Part shown: piece after piece, positions 22,862 through 35,944 of the stretch
Layout: every line of letters begins with the position of its first letter
How positions within the stretch are numbered: the stretch's first letter is position 1
Assembly: GCA_016800925.1 (NCBI GenBank)
Contig: JABCPU010000208.1
Coordinates: 54,338 to 118,337, forward strand
Origin: Suillus spraguei
Taxonomy: Eukaryota > Basidiomycota > Agaricomycetes > Boletales > Suillaceae
DNA: 64,000 bases
Direction of reading: 5' to 3'
Program-made: the position numbers and the translations under genes
Notes under the pieces: generated by a model
Database searches by the model: none
Seen by the model: the letters and a program-made list of their open reading frames with translations, nothing else
What the model was told of the DNA's origin: nothing

Positions 22862-25689
22862 GGAACTTGAGGATGATTTAAAAGAGTATTATAAGATACG
22901 TAAGTGTGGACTAAAATAACCTTGAGTTCATTGTGTCGTCACATGATACATATGTACAGGGGTGCACCGCGTATTTTTGACAAGTTGTGTGTTCGCGCAC
23001 TGCATCAAGGTGTCAAATTAGCCAAGTGCCTCTGATCAGTGACCACCATTATATATAGGCGATATCAGATGATCGATGCACAGTTACGGGCTGCGGTCAC
23101 TGATTTTGTGGCGGCTGCGCGTGTTCGGCGTGCTGGACAAGCTGACAGGAGGTGGTAGCTCTCTAGGTCCACGCTGATCCAATAATGCCGGATTTCTGAG
23201 TCACATTGACAAGTTGCCGAGGCGGCCGGTCTTAATAACCGGTCTCATGGAAATTTAAGCTGGCACTCGAGTGCCTGGGAGATAGACTGGGAGCAATGAG
23301 AATCGGCATCAATCAAATTTGATGCAATATCTGGGAAGGTTACAAGCTATCTATAGACCGCCGTCGTACAATCGTCAACTTATTGTTGACTGCTCGTACA
23401 ACCACAGCACAGGAGCGTCTGTCCCTGTCGCCCACCACCTAAGAGTACACGAATTACTCTGTAGTAACCCAACGCAATTAGCCCGCCCTTTTCTATGGAT
23501 GACGCAAATGCCCAGATCGATTAATATCACTGCATAGCGAGACCGAGACATAAGATGAGTCTGGGCGGTAAGTGAGTAGGAGGCGAAGTACGCGATGGTC
23601 AAACTCACGAATGGAATACGAGAAAAATAAAGGACAGTGATGAATTAGGCAGATGGATGTGTAGAAAGTTCGGCCCGTTCATCACCGTGGTATCGAGAAT
23701 TTACCAGTCGGCAGTGGAGCCGGAGGGGCCCTGGGCAATCCGCTTCCAGTCTGGGGGACCGGGCTATGGATCGGTGTTAATGAACGCACGGACGACGACT
23801 ATTGTGGATGACATACCGCACGAGCCTCCTCCAACGGGCTTCTTGCTTCCAGACCACTGTCCGACAACTGTATCAAGCATTGATCAGCGCTATATCGTCG
23901 ATCATACGAGGAGATGAACATACTATAGGCGTAGCCAAAACGGCACATGCAGAGGCCACGACGAAAAAGAGTGCTGAGAGCTTCATTGGAGATTTAAAGT
24001 GTCGCGGCGGGTATGATGGATATTCTGTAATGCATGGTTCAGCAGTTTAAAAGGATTTCGGGAGAAACGAGAGCCTGAAAGTTCACATGCCATGAGCAGC
24101 TCTGTGCCTGACACAGCTATCATGTTATTCACGTAAGGTTCCGACGGTCCCAGGATCATGTACCACTGCCACATATGTCATAGTTTGCAATACGCGTGGC
24201 AAAGGTTCACAAGGTAAGAATCTCATGACTTTTCTTATCATCCAGAGGTAAGCTGAGCTAATCTCCATATGATTGACTCTCTCTCTAATTCTACCGCGGC
24301 AGGAACACTCTTTGTACCTGGTTAATCATATTGTTCTAACCCATCATAGAACCTCAAAAGTTCTTCCATAATCATTCCACTTAATTCTAATAGATTCATA
24401 TCTCACGTATCAAGTTGCCTGGTTGCTTCACTGGTTGCTGTCACTAGCACACCCGTTCCTTGCAGCATCACACGCGACGTGGGTCCTCGGCCAGCTCTTA
24501 CATTATTGGAACTAAAGCGCCTCAAGTTCTTTGCACCATCTACACAGTAACTGCAACTCCACTACGCGCACAACTAACATGCATTGCCACCGCAGTACGC
24601 ACGCACCAGCGCATGCCCGAATTCACGCGCAATTTTTACATCCTCCTCTATTCCCCGTTGCTTCTTTTCACGTCCATATCATTACTTTGCTTAATCACCG
24701 CCGGAGTCGCATTGAATAAGTTGATTCATATCTTTCCTTACAGGCTCCAGACCTCGGGATAGTTTCGCGAGTCAAACCTGTGGCATAAATCCAATCCTGC
24801 AGGAACCCAGGCCAGGTACATTCCTCGATATTAAGTTGAAGTAGAGCGTTCTCGGCTGATGCGCCCTCCCTTGGAATCTAGATACCCTCGCAGTCTTTTC
24901 TTGCACCGGTTGCTTCTACATACATAAAACATTTCTCAAGTCCGGGGGAAACTTTGCATATATAATATTCCAGACACGTAGGGTGCCTGCCGGTCTCATC
25001 CGACCGTTGACCTTCAATGTGCCTCACCTGATCAGTAGTAGCACGCGTCGGATCTTGGTATCAGGTCCCATTTACATTATTCCCAGGTTCGTGGATGGTC
25101 TCTTGAGTGTCCGGAAACCGGTGTTTTTGGAAGTTGGAATGCTATTGGGTGAGTGGGGCTTTTCATGGGGTCATTGCATTGGTGCCCTTTCGATGTTCGG
25201 CGTCCCTTGGCCACGTGCATGTAGTGCTCAGGCCGGCGTACATAGGGTAAGAATTTGTGATTGGTTGTGACAATAATCAACCAATGATGCGTGGCATATC
25301 TAATCGGTTGACACAGAGGTAGGTCTCCGTAAATTTGTACTTCAATGATATACATTTCTTGATGAAGACGGGCTTGATAACCCAACTCGTTGAAAAAGGG
25401 GTAACGCCCCATGCATGCATGTTTCTTTAAATAAAATAGCAGCTTTTCTGATTCCGTGCATATATTCTGTAACATTCGTCCATATTCTATACTCACTCGC
25501 CATCCCACAGAGAAGTCAATCATCCATATTTTTCCTTTCTTTCTTCGATGTTATCAAATTCGGTGCTCTTAATTTCCGTCATTGCCTTCTACAAGCGAAG
25601 CAGTAAAACAAGTTTGAGAACGTACACCAATCTTTTATTCCTGCTTGATTATTTTAAGAAACCATTCCACGTGTAAAGCCATTTCCGCG
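22862..25689. other. gene-poor stretch, nothing recognised
   Basis: Short frames only. A TATATATAGG box lies at about 23051 without a convincing downstream gene. The plus-strand frame 23657..23917 has a protein-like composition but no known domain and no splice partners I can support. Confidence 0.4.
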
Positions 25690-26825
25690 TCACGCTCTCC
25701 AAGACACCGAGGCGCGTGAAGCAACGAAACTCACGTAGCTCGCCGTTACCATGACCCCCATGCCAAAAGCCATCACCAGTCTCATGATTTCCCCCGAACT
25801 CGACTTGATCTTGACACTACCCTCCACAGGCTCTTTCTCAGCGACAGCTCTAATTTGACCAAGTCCAGGATGCGGGGCTTTTTTGTCGAATGTGTTGATG
25901 GGGGCAATACTGCTGTCGTGTGCGGATTTTAGGGCCGGGAGGCCGTCGAAGCTCTCGACATTCTCAGCAGTCCACCACGCTTTGATCCCACGCGGGTCTT
26001 TTACGAGGGCTTCGGAATCATATGGGGGAGGGGCTTGACGAGGCTTGCCATTACGGTCAAAGTCTTCCAACGAGTCGCACCAACGCTCGAGAACCGTGCG
26101 CTGAGTCTGGAATTTGTACAATGGAACACCGAAGCCGCAGGACTGGAATTTTGAAAATACAGAAAGTTTAGTTTGATCGGGCATTGCGTAAAAGAACTAC
26201 GAGAACGTACCGTTCCAACTTTGTGTACGTCAATGACGATGATAGCGCGCGAGCCGGCTTTGCGGTTGGATGGTGGGATAAAGTCGTTGTATTCTGGCGT
26301 GCCGAATTCATACACGGTGCCTATGACGGGTCAGTGAGAACGGCGTCTTGAATTTGAAAATGAGAAAGGATCCAGGACTTCGAGATATCGGGGTAGGATA
26401 CAGGATGAATCGAAATATGCTCACCCTTTCCCCACAAGCGGAGGATTCTCGGGGGTCCTTCGAATGCGTTGAAGAGAATCGTGATACGACCGTTTCCGGG
26501 CTGGCGCATGTGCGCAACCGTCTCGATTCCTACAAACCATATGAATCAGAACGCGAGTCTTGGAGTCAAATGTAAACTTGAACGCAGCACTAACGCTGAA
26601 CAACGAAGAAACACTACAAAGGTAAAAAGATCACATACCACTGCCAGTAAGATCCTCATACCAAACTCTAGTAGGACTCTCGACGTGGAAACAATTCGCA
26701 GTGCCCTTGGGAGAGACATTGACATGCCCATCACTCTGCAGCGCAGCCGTAGCCACCCAAAACATCTGCTGCTTCAAGATCCATTCGATCAGTGTCAACG
26801 GGATCTCGTCATAGAACTTGGCCAT
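25690..26825 (-). CDS. pyridoxamine 5'-phosphate oxidase-like FMN-binding protein (284 aa)
   Basis: Four exons: 26639..26825, 26425..26529, 26211..26320 and 25690..26142. All junctions are GT-AG and in phase, total 855 nt. The N-terminal half is the split-barrel PNPOx-like fold: KFYDEIPLTLIEWILKQQ, FWVATAAL, HVNVSPKG, then ANCFHVESPTRVWYEDLTGSG, RITILFNAFEGPPRILRLWG and a barrel strand YEFGTPEYNDFI. Typical relatives bind FMN and are oxidoreductases of unknown substrate. The C-terminal third carries AWWTAENVESFDGLPAL and ends with one hydrophobic segment (LVMAFGMGVMVTASYVSFV), suggesting a tail anchor in a membrane. ATG at 26823..26825 is chosen because homologous N termini begin at MAKFYDE. 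Confidence 0.87.
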
Positions 26826-29800
26826 GAAAATCGAGAACTAGGCAGGTAAAGAGTAGAGTAGCCTGGAATGAATTGGGCGATGGTGTGAGATAAGAGACGG
26901 ACTCGGAGTGACGTGATCAGGAAGCTTGGTATATTCCGAGATTTTCCCCAGGTATTGAACATGTGTCCGAGCTGTTCGGGACTGGCTCATCTGCATGCGC
27001 GCTTTGGCTTACACCACAATCAGCGATCATCTTGGATGATGAGTCATGAGCGCTTGCGATAGCAGTGTCGGACTAAAACTGCCCGATGGCGGCGGCCGAT
27101 GCAGGTAGACCTCGCCTTTTTTTGCTGTTTTGAGAGATGCGAGTGCGCCGGCATCGTTCTGCTCGCTAGTGACGTTCGAGAATATGGAACCCTGGTATAT
27201 CGTGATATCGTTAAAAAAATTTGATATTCAGGATATACAGATCAAACAAAGATACGACGCGGCGGCCGGTCATACATTGTACGAAATTTGGATTCGAGCT
27301 GGGAGAAAAGGGAATAAGAGGGAGGAAGAAAGGATGGAAGAAAGGGCAGGTAGAGAAAACGTGGGTGCGGCAGGTGAGGAGGTATACCTAACTGGGTCAC
27401 CATTGACCAAACAAACTCATAACACCACCACCACAAACCCGGACCTCCCCAGCAGCTATTCGTGCTATTCCTATAACCTATACTTGCGATCATTGATCAC
27501 ACAGCACAGCCGTAGCCGAGCACCTCGAACAGTCGTGCTCGTTCCATTTTCCATTTTTGCTTGTACGTCATCACGAGTTCTCTTTACTGTGGTTTCATCA
27601 GCGTTCGCATTCAAGCTGAAATCCACTCAAGGTGAACCTGGGTTAGTTAGCGTAAGGGTATGCACAACACTTAACGCCCACCAACCCAGGTCCTGGCGTG
27701 GGCGTAAGCGAAGGAAGCCCTAATCAAACTCGACCTGCAACAATTTGCAAAGTGCGGGGCATCACGCATCATAATGTAGATAGAAGATAACCAGCTAACC
27801 AATACTCAACCTCGCCGCTGTGTGATACGAGGATTATATCAAAAGATCAAAGGTTATCTCCGTAATATTTTCATGTGCATTTGTTCGCCTCATGATCAAG
27901 AACCGAATCAAATGTACATGGAATCTACTGGGACCTAAGGGTATGCAGTATGCGGTACGCACGAAGTTCGTGCACATGTACACGTGTTCTAGATAAACTG
28001 AAGTTATTCGACGATTCCCAGGTTGTATGAATGGCCTGGGGATCTGTCGCACCTGATCGGCAAGATAGATCAGGCTGTAGGGCCTTGTAGGCAAGATTCC
28101 TATGCCGTTTTCCGCCAGTATTCATTATTGGAACCAAGGGGCAAATTTCAGGCCAGCGGAAGAGAAACGAGGTGTGGAGGCAGATCCCCCTTATGGAGTT
28201 GTTGATAACTCGGCGTCTTCTCAGGTGTTCGTCGTGTCATCTTGGCAGGAACATGGCACGGTGACATTTTGTCTTGGGAGCGAACCTGACATGGAAGGTT
28301 GCGTCGGGTAAGCGGGCTTTCCTGAGGTGGTTAGGGTGTCACAGGTAAAGCCGTTGTCGCCACATATTCTTCGGGACTTCCTCCGGCGGTGTTTATGATC
28401 AAAAGGTGTTTCGTTCTCTCTCCCTTCGTATACTTGCAGTGGCGGGTAGAATAGCCTGACCTTTGGGCAATATATTCAGAAAACAGGCCATCGCCTCAAC
28501 CATTGCATGATACACGCTGCTGTGCTTCAAGCGATGATAAATGCACACCGCACAGGAATGGAGTTCACAAAAATGGAGTACGCACGTCCTCATCCAGAAT
28601 TTGAAAACTAAAGATTTCCCAGATTGTGTGAATTGTTTCAGGCACCTGATCAGCAAGATCTAGATTAGCTTGCATTGGTATGTGGCACCGATCCCCCGCG
28701 TTTTCGGGCATAGCAGGACCATATATGCCACATCGACTCATCAGGTGGACTTTTACGTCTGTAAGAGAATTTTCCTCAAAGAGGGGTATTACGGATAAAG
28801 CTGTGTCACGCATTTAACTTGGGTATAGTATCTGCGCTTCAATTCCCCGAGTATGAATGTTGGGAAATGATAGTCTAACGTGAACGTGTCAGTTGATGCT
28901 GACGGTCGTGCATGGCTTTCAGGTCGTGGTCTATCATGTGCTGTCAATCCGACTTAATTGGCTTACTTGGCTGTTCCTGCCAGGCAATGTGGCGCCGCAT
29001 CTGGGAGTTTGTTGGGAAATACAACACTTCACATCCCTTATCATTTGAAATGATAGGAAATGACATGCTTCGAGTGGTCTTCACTCAAAGTTGCAGAAAA
29101 ACCATTCAAAAACCCTCGACATTAGTACCCGTGCTCGACCACGCTAGCGTTTTATCGGTCTTCAGTCGTCGAGTGTGATCCTTCTGTACCTCCATGGCGT
29201 AGATTGACGAGGTCATTTAGCTGTGTGAGTTCCCTCGCTTTGCTATGAACAACCTGTCATCCGTCTGATTCTCGTTCTATAAGGCAGCATGAAACCACCT
29301 CGATTCGAGTCGCTCGACTGGACGGAATGCTTGCACAACTTGGACTTTGATGAGGCATTAGTACATACCTAGACACGGAGACAAAATGGTTGTTTAACAC
29401 GAGTCGCTAATAGGACTCAGAGGATCATCCGCATATCATTGCGACGAAAAAGGAGCTGGAAAGTTGCCGGGACTGAGAAAGGATGTTAACGTTGTTCTTA
29501 CCTGTCTCCTTCCCTGTCAATATTCAACATTATAGCATAAATGGTGTTTCGGTTGCAATCATTGCGATCTCAGTCATAACAACGGTTATATTATAGCATC
29601 ACGTTGCAGAGGCGCGACAGAACGTCACATCTGAAAAATAGCCATTATCGTCACCCGATTTCGCATTTACTCCTGCACCTTTCTGTCCCCCCTTATATAA
29701 ACTTGTTCCTGCAGCTTTCAAAGTTTCTGGGCTTCTAAGAATGTGCTGAGCACCGCTGACTGATCACCCCCGAGTCTACCAGCACTCAACAAATTTTGAA
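26826..29800. other. gene-poor stretch with a weak internal duplication
   Basis: A 197-codon plus-strand frame (27130..27723) starts near the PNPOx promoter but has no domain and a low-complexity basic part, so I do not call it a gene. The sequences at about 28010-28085 and 28612-28665 share a diverged CACCTGATCRGCAAGAT unit. Confidence 0.4.
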
Positions 29801-29902
29801 CATGTCACATGAACCTCCTCCATGCTGGCCAGACCTTCCAAAGGAAATTGTTAAAGTTCCTGATGCAGTTTGTATCAGTGCGGGCAGGAATGAAGTGCAG
29901 TA
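29692..29902 (+). promoter_or_regulatory. TATA box and 5' stub of an unknown gene or element
   Basis: TTATATAAAC at ~29692 lies about 110 nt before ATG 29801, which opens a short frame MSHEPPPCWPDLPKEIVK... stopping after about 33 codons. It looks like the start of a disrupted gene; family not recognised. Confidence 0.3.
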
Positions 29903-29987
29903 ACTCCATGACCAAAGTTGCCCAAAGTATATATATAGCTATATATACACCTGTAACCACTGTAACATGCTGTAACAACTGTAACAA

Positions 29988-30260
29988 CATCAGGAAATTC
30001 ACACATTCCTTGACGTGCCCTTATGCAGACTTATTTACACTTAACTGCCTTGGTGAAATTGAATCTACTTGTCCAAAATTTCAATGTGAGTGAATTCAGA
30101 AAAAAAATGTTGAGATATATTAATATACATGTTTTATTATATTTCGCACTCAAAAAATATAAGATATGCCAGGTGAATGATGTGAGAGAGAGCAAACAAG
30201 TTTTGAGATAAGTGAGTTAAGCTGATTAAGCACGTCAAGGAATGTGTGAATTTCCTGATG
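29988..30260. repeat. inverted-repeat (MITE-like) unit, 273 bp
   Basis: The 31 bp at 29988..30018 (starting CATCAGGAAATTC) recur as an exact inverted copy at 30230..30260, and weaker pairing goes on inward. An AT-rich centre and four TGTAAC words lie just to the left. No coding capacity. Confidence 0.6.
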
Positions 30261-30780
30261 AAGTATCTATAACTGACCCTAGAATACATACCAATATGAT
30301 GAATCAATTTTTATCATATGGTCGGAGGAATGTTACAGACTGTGTCATATGCTTGCTGGCATGTTTCAGAGAGCTCTAAGATTATATTATCTTATATTGA
30401 GTTATAACATTGAATCACGCTGATATCCCATAATAACCATCTATCATTGAGATACTTGAATACATGTGGTACAGTGGAATGTAATGTAGTCTATTAGTGG
30501 TAACTGCATGTACCAATTGTCTGGACATGAACACTAAGTTGGAAATTGTAAGAAAAAGCATGAGTGATGTCATTGAAGACTGCAAGTGAAAGCAAGACAT
30601 GTCCATGAGAGCATGAGAACCATAGAGTAGTATCAAGTCTGTGAGGGTAATGCAAATGGAGCCAGTAAAAAAAAAGATCATGATGTGGTAGTAGTGTGAT
30701 TCTAAACACAAGCAAGCAAATGCTATGAGTATCAAACAGACTACAAAGACTGATGTGACTCACCTATTTCCTTGACTTGC
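30261..30780. other. AT-rich spacer, nothing recognised
   Basis: Short frames only; could be intronic sequence of the minus-strand remnant that follows. Confidence 0.35.
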
Positions 30781-31268
30781 ACTTAGTTGGAGCCTTCCTA
30801 GGTTTCTTAACAGCTGTTTGTTGTGCATGCTAATGGTCTCTGGATCTTCTTCTTCTGTCAGAGGGTTGTCATCATTGAAAATTGTTGCAATGGGTGGTGC
30901 AGAGGCTTGCTCATGCTTGTGTTAGTTGACAAGAGGGGAGTGTGCAAGTAAGACATCATCAGCATCTTGAGGAGATGAGGGAGGGAGTGGTGAGGGCTGC
31001 TTGTCCTTGTGAGGGTCAGCTGGTGCTTGGGCTACTGGAGAATCTGGAGCAGTGGGAGTGGGCAATCTATCAGAAGCAGGAGGTAAGGACTTGGGGTGCG
31101 ACTCCTGTTGCTTGTTGACTGCTGGAGACTGTGCAGGTGTTGTGTGGGAGGTTCTGGAAGCCTGTGCAGCACATGCAGTGAGTTGTTGTTCCATGGCAAT
31201 CATATTGTCATCTTCTAAACACTCCGTGTTCATGGAATGAGTAGGTTTGGCACCATATTCATTGCCAA
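30767..31268 (-). pseudogene. Pro/Ser-rich protein remnant, cut by GypA copy 2
   Basis: The minus-strand frame reads ECLEDDNMIAMEQQLTACAAQ, a Pro/Ser/Gln-rich linker (SLPPASDRLPTPTAPDSP) and HSPLVN, then TAA, and continues to about 30768 with EEEDPETISMHNKQ. A basic KKPRKAPTKCKSRK is found in another frame, followed by a GTGAGT donor. The 5' end is destroyed by the GypA LTR at 31269. No family recognised; perhaps part of a transposon protein. Confidence 0.35.
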
Positions 31269-31567
31269 TATTACAATCATACGTGCCCCTATTCATTTCT
31301 CCTTATTTCCTTTACTTGTATTACATAACATGACTCTGACTCATATGCTCAACGCATCTATATTATAGTTGCCTTCCTTATTTAAATCGCACTTACGTTC
31401 TCACGTCTCTCTTGGTCCGTGCGCACATATTGGCCTATTTAAGCACGTTGTATTACACTTGTATACTTTACTTTAATCTTACTGGGTTTTACCTGGAACA
31501 TCCTTCGCTTAGGTCTCCAACCTAAGTCGTATTGAATCGTCTCTAAGTCTAAGCACTCCTTAGCCTT
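31269..31567 (+). repeat. GypA copy 2, truncated 5' LTR
   Basis: Matches the first ~300 bp of the 3' LTR at 35336..35807, then breaks at TTAGCCTT, where RT sequence begins after CTTC. The shared CCTT/CTTC could be a short homology used in the join. Confidence 0.88.
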
Positions 31568-33776
31568 CTTCAATGCAGAAGAAGTGGAATACCTTGGAAT
31601 GATAATTCGGCCTGGACAAGTTGCTATGAATACCGCCAAAACCAAGGGAATCTCTGAATGGCCAGTTTCAAAATCTGTGAAAGATGTTCAGTCATTCCTT
31701 GGCTTTTGCAACTTCTACCACACGTTCATTTCCCACTATTCTGATATCGCCCGACCCCTCATCGAATTAACAAAGAAGGATAAGGTCTTTGATTGGTCAA
31801 CCAAATGTATGGATACCTTCGAAGAACTGAAATGACGCTTCACATCTCAACCGGTACTCCGTAACCCTGATCCTTCCCAACAATTTGCTATTGCTACCGA
31901 TGCTTCGCTTGTAGCAACTGGTGGAGTTCTCCTTCAGACTGATGAGAACGGTGTTTATCACCCATGCGCATATCTCTCGCAGTCTTTGAACCCTGCGGAA
32001 CGCAACTATCAAATCTTTGATCGGGAACTCCTTGCCGTGATCCGGGCGTTGAATGAATGGCATCACTATCTTGAGGGAAATTCGCACCCTGTTCTGGTAT
32101 TCACCGACCACAAAAATCTTCTGTACTTTAGAAGTGCACAGAAGCTTACCCGTCGCCAAGCACGTTGGCAACTGATTTTGTCTATTTACGACATTGAACT
32201 ACATCACGTTGCGGGTACCAAATTGGCGGTACCCAATGCATTATCTCGTCGGCCCGATTACGACTCCGGAAAAGACGATAACGAGGACCAGACTCTCCTC
32301 CCTGACACTCTATTCGTTCATCTCATTGATACCGACCTGCAGGATGTTTTGTCATCCTCTGACCCCCTCGACGACCCTGTCTTCAAAACAGCATCTGATG
32401 CCCTTGATGGCATGTGCCTTCCACCTATGAAGTCGGCACTCTCTGACTGGAAGATAGAGGATAACATCCTCTATTTTAAAAATCGTGCCTACATTCCGCA
32501 GGCGCATCGTCCCGATATCCTGAAACAGTATCATGATCATCCTACCGCGGGACATCCCGGTAGATTCAAAACTGAAGAACTCATCAAACGTGAAGCTTGG
32601 TGGCCCGCTATGGGCTCCTATATTCGGAAATACATCGAGGGTTGCGCCCTTTGTCAGCAAATGAAAGCTGATACACACCCTGTCCAGCCTCCACTTGCCC
32701 TGATCCCCTCCTCTGCAACTCAACCCTTTTCCCAGGTCTCCGTCGATCTTATCACTGACCTCCCTGTCTCTGGGGGCTTTGACAGTATCATGGTCATGGT
32801 AGACCATGGCCTTATGAAGGGGGTAATTATTATCCCTTGTTTGAAAACCGTCACTTCCGAAGGGATTGCTAAACTATTTTTGAAACACGTTTACTGTCAA
32901 TTTGGACTCCATGACAAAGTCATCTCAGATCGAGGTCCGCAGTTCTTATCGCGCTTCTCTAAAGAGCTTGCCCGACTTCTCGAATACGTCATTGCTCCAT
33001 CTACGGCTTATCACCCTCAGACCGATGGTCAAACTGAAAGGCTTAATCAAGAACTTGAAACATACCTATGCATCTATTGCCGCAACAATCCTGAAGATTG
33101 GGTAGAACACCTACCAATCGCTGAATTCGTCCACAACCACCGAAAACACAATGCAAGGAATGCATCACCCTTCTATCTCATGATGGGATACAAACCACAT
33201 GCCATCCCTCACCTGATCCCTGATTCATCCGTCCCTGCAGCAGAAGATCGAGTACGATCCCTGCAGAAGATCTGAGAAGAGGCAATCGCCTGTCATAATA
33301 TTGCCATGCAGACAATGGCCAAACAATCCCGAGGAGATAAGTATACTCCATGGAAGATCAGAGATAAGGTTTGGCTATCTGCCACTAATCTTAGGCTCAA
33401 ACTCCCATCAAGGAAACTTGCGCCAAAGCGATACGGACCTTTCCCGATCATCGATGTTCTATCACCCATCACATTCACACTTAAACTCCCTCCACAGTGG
33501 AAAATCCATCCCACGTTCCACGCTTCTGTCTTATCGTCCTATAGCGAAACGGACGTACATGGCCCGAGCTTCCCCGAACCACCACCTGACATCATCGAAG
33601 AAGAAGATAAATACGAAGTAGAAGCAATCCTTTCCCATAAAGGAACTGGCGTTCGCCGATGCTATCTTGTTTCTTGGAAAGGATACTCATTGGGAGATAA
33701 CAAATGGCTCCCAGAAAAGAACTTGAAGAACTCCGCTCGAATCCTGAATGCTTATAAAAAGCAACACTCTCTCTGA
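31568..33776 (+). pseudogene. GypA copy 2 pol: 3' RT, RNase H, integrase, chromodomain
   Basis: Starts inside the RT thumb ([11 protein letters not shown]) and lacks the YMDD site. RNase H is from ~31886 and integrase from ~32510 with CALCQQM, VSVDLITDLP, SDRGPQFLSR and QTERLNQELE. Chromodomain YLVSWKGYS is at ~33666. TGA stops at ~31834 and 33273 replace CGA codons seen in the sister copies. The block 31986..33275 (429 codons) is still open. Confidence 0.88.
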
Positions 33777-33831
33777 TTATCCTTCAGTCAATCAAACCGC
33801 ACTAGCACTTGATCAACTAACACCGCTCCAA

Positions 33832-35303
33832 ATGTCTTTCCCCACTGCATACATCACCCCCATCACTGTTGCCAACAATGACTCCGACTCCAATGCAGAA
33901 AACTACAGAACCCTTACCACTGAAATTGACAACACTTCCTACATTGAAGCCGCCCTTCTATGCGAAGGACATGCTCTCAAAATCGAAAGAATCCTCACTG
34001 AAAAAGGCGCCTTCCCCGCTTTACTCCTCGTCAACATCATCTGCACTGCCGCCCTCATTGAAACCACTGCCAATGAGACCACAGAAATCACATACCGCCA
34101 TCATCTCCTTCATCTTCAAAAATGTATTCGTTCTTATGCTATGCTGTTGCTTCCCAATTCTTTTAAGAGCGATGTTGAAGGAGCTATTCACATCGTGGCC
34201 AAATGTCGGGCAGGTATTGCTCGACCTCCCTCTCCGCAGGAAGATATGCCACTTCCTATTCCAACACCCTCTTCTTCGCGCATGTATTCTAGTCTTGACA
34301 CCCTTGCTGGCTTATGTACTGCTGTCCAAGAGATCGGACAACTCACCAACGCAATTGTCGAAACCATCCAGCAATCAGTCGCTGAAACTAGAACGGCTAG
34401 AAATTTAGTCAAAGAAGCTATTATTGATTTGAAACAAATGCAAGCCGACCTCGCCTCTCCACGAACCCCATCCCCTATCAAACAATCAACCTCATCGCCT
34501 CCCATTATAGCCTCCCACGATCACCCAGCGTGGTTATATGAGCCCTGCACACAAGAGCAATGTGAAGTGGCAAGAATACTAGGAGTTCCTACCGCTGAAT
34601 TAGTAGCACTTGGCCCTCAACTTCACGACCTTCGTATTCATCCTCCTATGTCTATTCCGTAGTGTCATTTGGTCCAATGGATCCTGTCTCGCCAGTCCTA
34701 GTAAAGGACTTCGGTATAACCTCTTCCTCTTCTTCCGACAAACTTCTTGTGGTTGCCGAACGAGGAACCACCCCTGATCTTCCAATGTCAGCATACTCTC
34801 TCTCTCCCGCCCAGCAGGCACAGCTTAGGCATAGCAACACTCTTGCCTTAAAACGTATGAAACGGAATAAGGGGAAGAAGCACGCCAGGTCCACCAGTCC
34901 CAAACCCATCATTTCACCATCACCATTACGCAAATCCATTTCCAATCCTGATGAAAACATGAAATGTCGCATCTGTGGACTACTTGGGCATCGTCAAAAG
35001 AACTGTGCGGAATACCAGTGTAAGGTTTGCAGATACTGGTCACCTACTCATCTATCCATTTATTGTCCTCGACGAGTCGGGACTCCTCCCTTTACGTTAA
35101 CTTGGAAAGATGATGGATTCTATGACGCACTTCGTTCTTGGGAACAACAGCTTGACGATGAATGAATTCAAGCAGAGAAACGGAGGGACTCTAAACGACG
35201 TGCTGGTGCTGAAGAAGCCGTGTATATGAGGAGTGGATCCTTTGCTGATGAGGATTACGAGTATAGTGATGATCCTGTTTACTATGAGAACCAGGACGAG
35301 TAA
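33832..35303 (+). pseudogene. GypA copy 2 ORF3, nearly complete
   Basis: MSFPTAYITPITVANNDSDS... through CRICGLLGHRQKNC and CKVCRYWSPTHLSIYC, ending YYENQDE plus TAA. A 2-bp insertion near 34660 shifts the frame and TGA at ~35163 replaces CGA. Otherwise it follows the intact copy along its full length, so ORF3 is a normal part of the family. Confidence 0.82.
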
Positions 35304-35335
35304 AGTCAGTGACTTTACATGTAAAAAGGGGGTAA
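35300..35335 (+). promoter_or_regulatory. GypA copy 2 hairpin and polypurine tract
   Basis: Stem GTAAAGTC / GACTTTAC with loop AGT at 35300..35318, containing the ORF3 TAA; then AAAAAGGGGGTAA before the LTR. The stem differs from the other copies by paired changes. Confidence 0.72.
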
Positions 35336-35807
35336 TGTTACAATCGTACGTGCCCCTATTCATTTCTCCTTATTTCCTTTACTTGTATTACATAACATGA
35401 CTCTGACTCATATGCTCAACGCATCTGTACTATAGTTGCCTTCCTTATTTGGATATGCACTTATGTTCTCACGTCTCTCTTGGTCCGTGCGCACATATTG
35501 GCCTATTTAAGCACATTGTATTACACTTGTATACTTTACTTTAATCTTACTGGGTTTTACCTGGAACATCCTTCGCTTAGGTCTCCAACCTAAGTCGTAT
35601 TGAATTGTCTCTAAGTCTAAGCACTCCTTAGCCTTAGTCTCTATTCTCGCAGAACCTCTTAGACTTGTCTTTGAGGCTGAACCCTTGATCGTACTCGGAA
35701 CACGTTCCTTGTACTTTCACCTTGTCCTCTTCTGGACATTGTAGAACTTCCCAGCAGACTGCTGTGTCTTTTCACTGTCACTGGTGACGCCACCCCAGTT
35801 CGTAACA
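35336..35807 (+). repeat. GypA copy 2, 3' LTR (472 bp)
   Basis: TGTTACAATCG...GTTCGTAACA; TATTTAAG and ACTTTAATCTT present. Confidence 0.93.
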
Positions 35808-35944
35808 GCCAAACAATTTCTGGATACACAACATGTAGATTATGAATGATGTAGTGGATTACTTACTCATTATAGTACACTAGCAGGATCAACCCACTCC
35901 TGTCTTCCTCCCTGAATTAAGTTTATTGTCCTAGTATAGAAGTC

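Larger units (their letters stand above)
31269..35807 (+). mobile_element. GypA copy 2: internally deleted element (4.5 kb)
   Basis: Target duplication GCCAA (31264..31268 and 35808..35812) is perfect, so the ends are the original ones. The 5' LTR runs to about 31567 and is joined directly to the middle of RT ([15 protein letters not shown]). The 3' part of that LTR, PBS, gag, protease and the first half of RT are missing. The rest of pol, ORF3, hairpin, polypurine tract and 3' LTR are in the normal order. The 5' LTR begins TATTAC instead of TGTTAC. Confidence 0.9.

Noticed and set aside
27130..27723. 197-codon plus-strand frame divergent from the PNPOx gene
   Set aside because: No family match recognised, low-complexity basic stretch, no introns in a region where every real gene has several; left uncalled.
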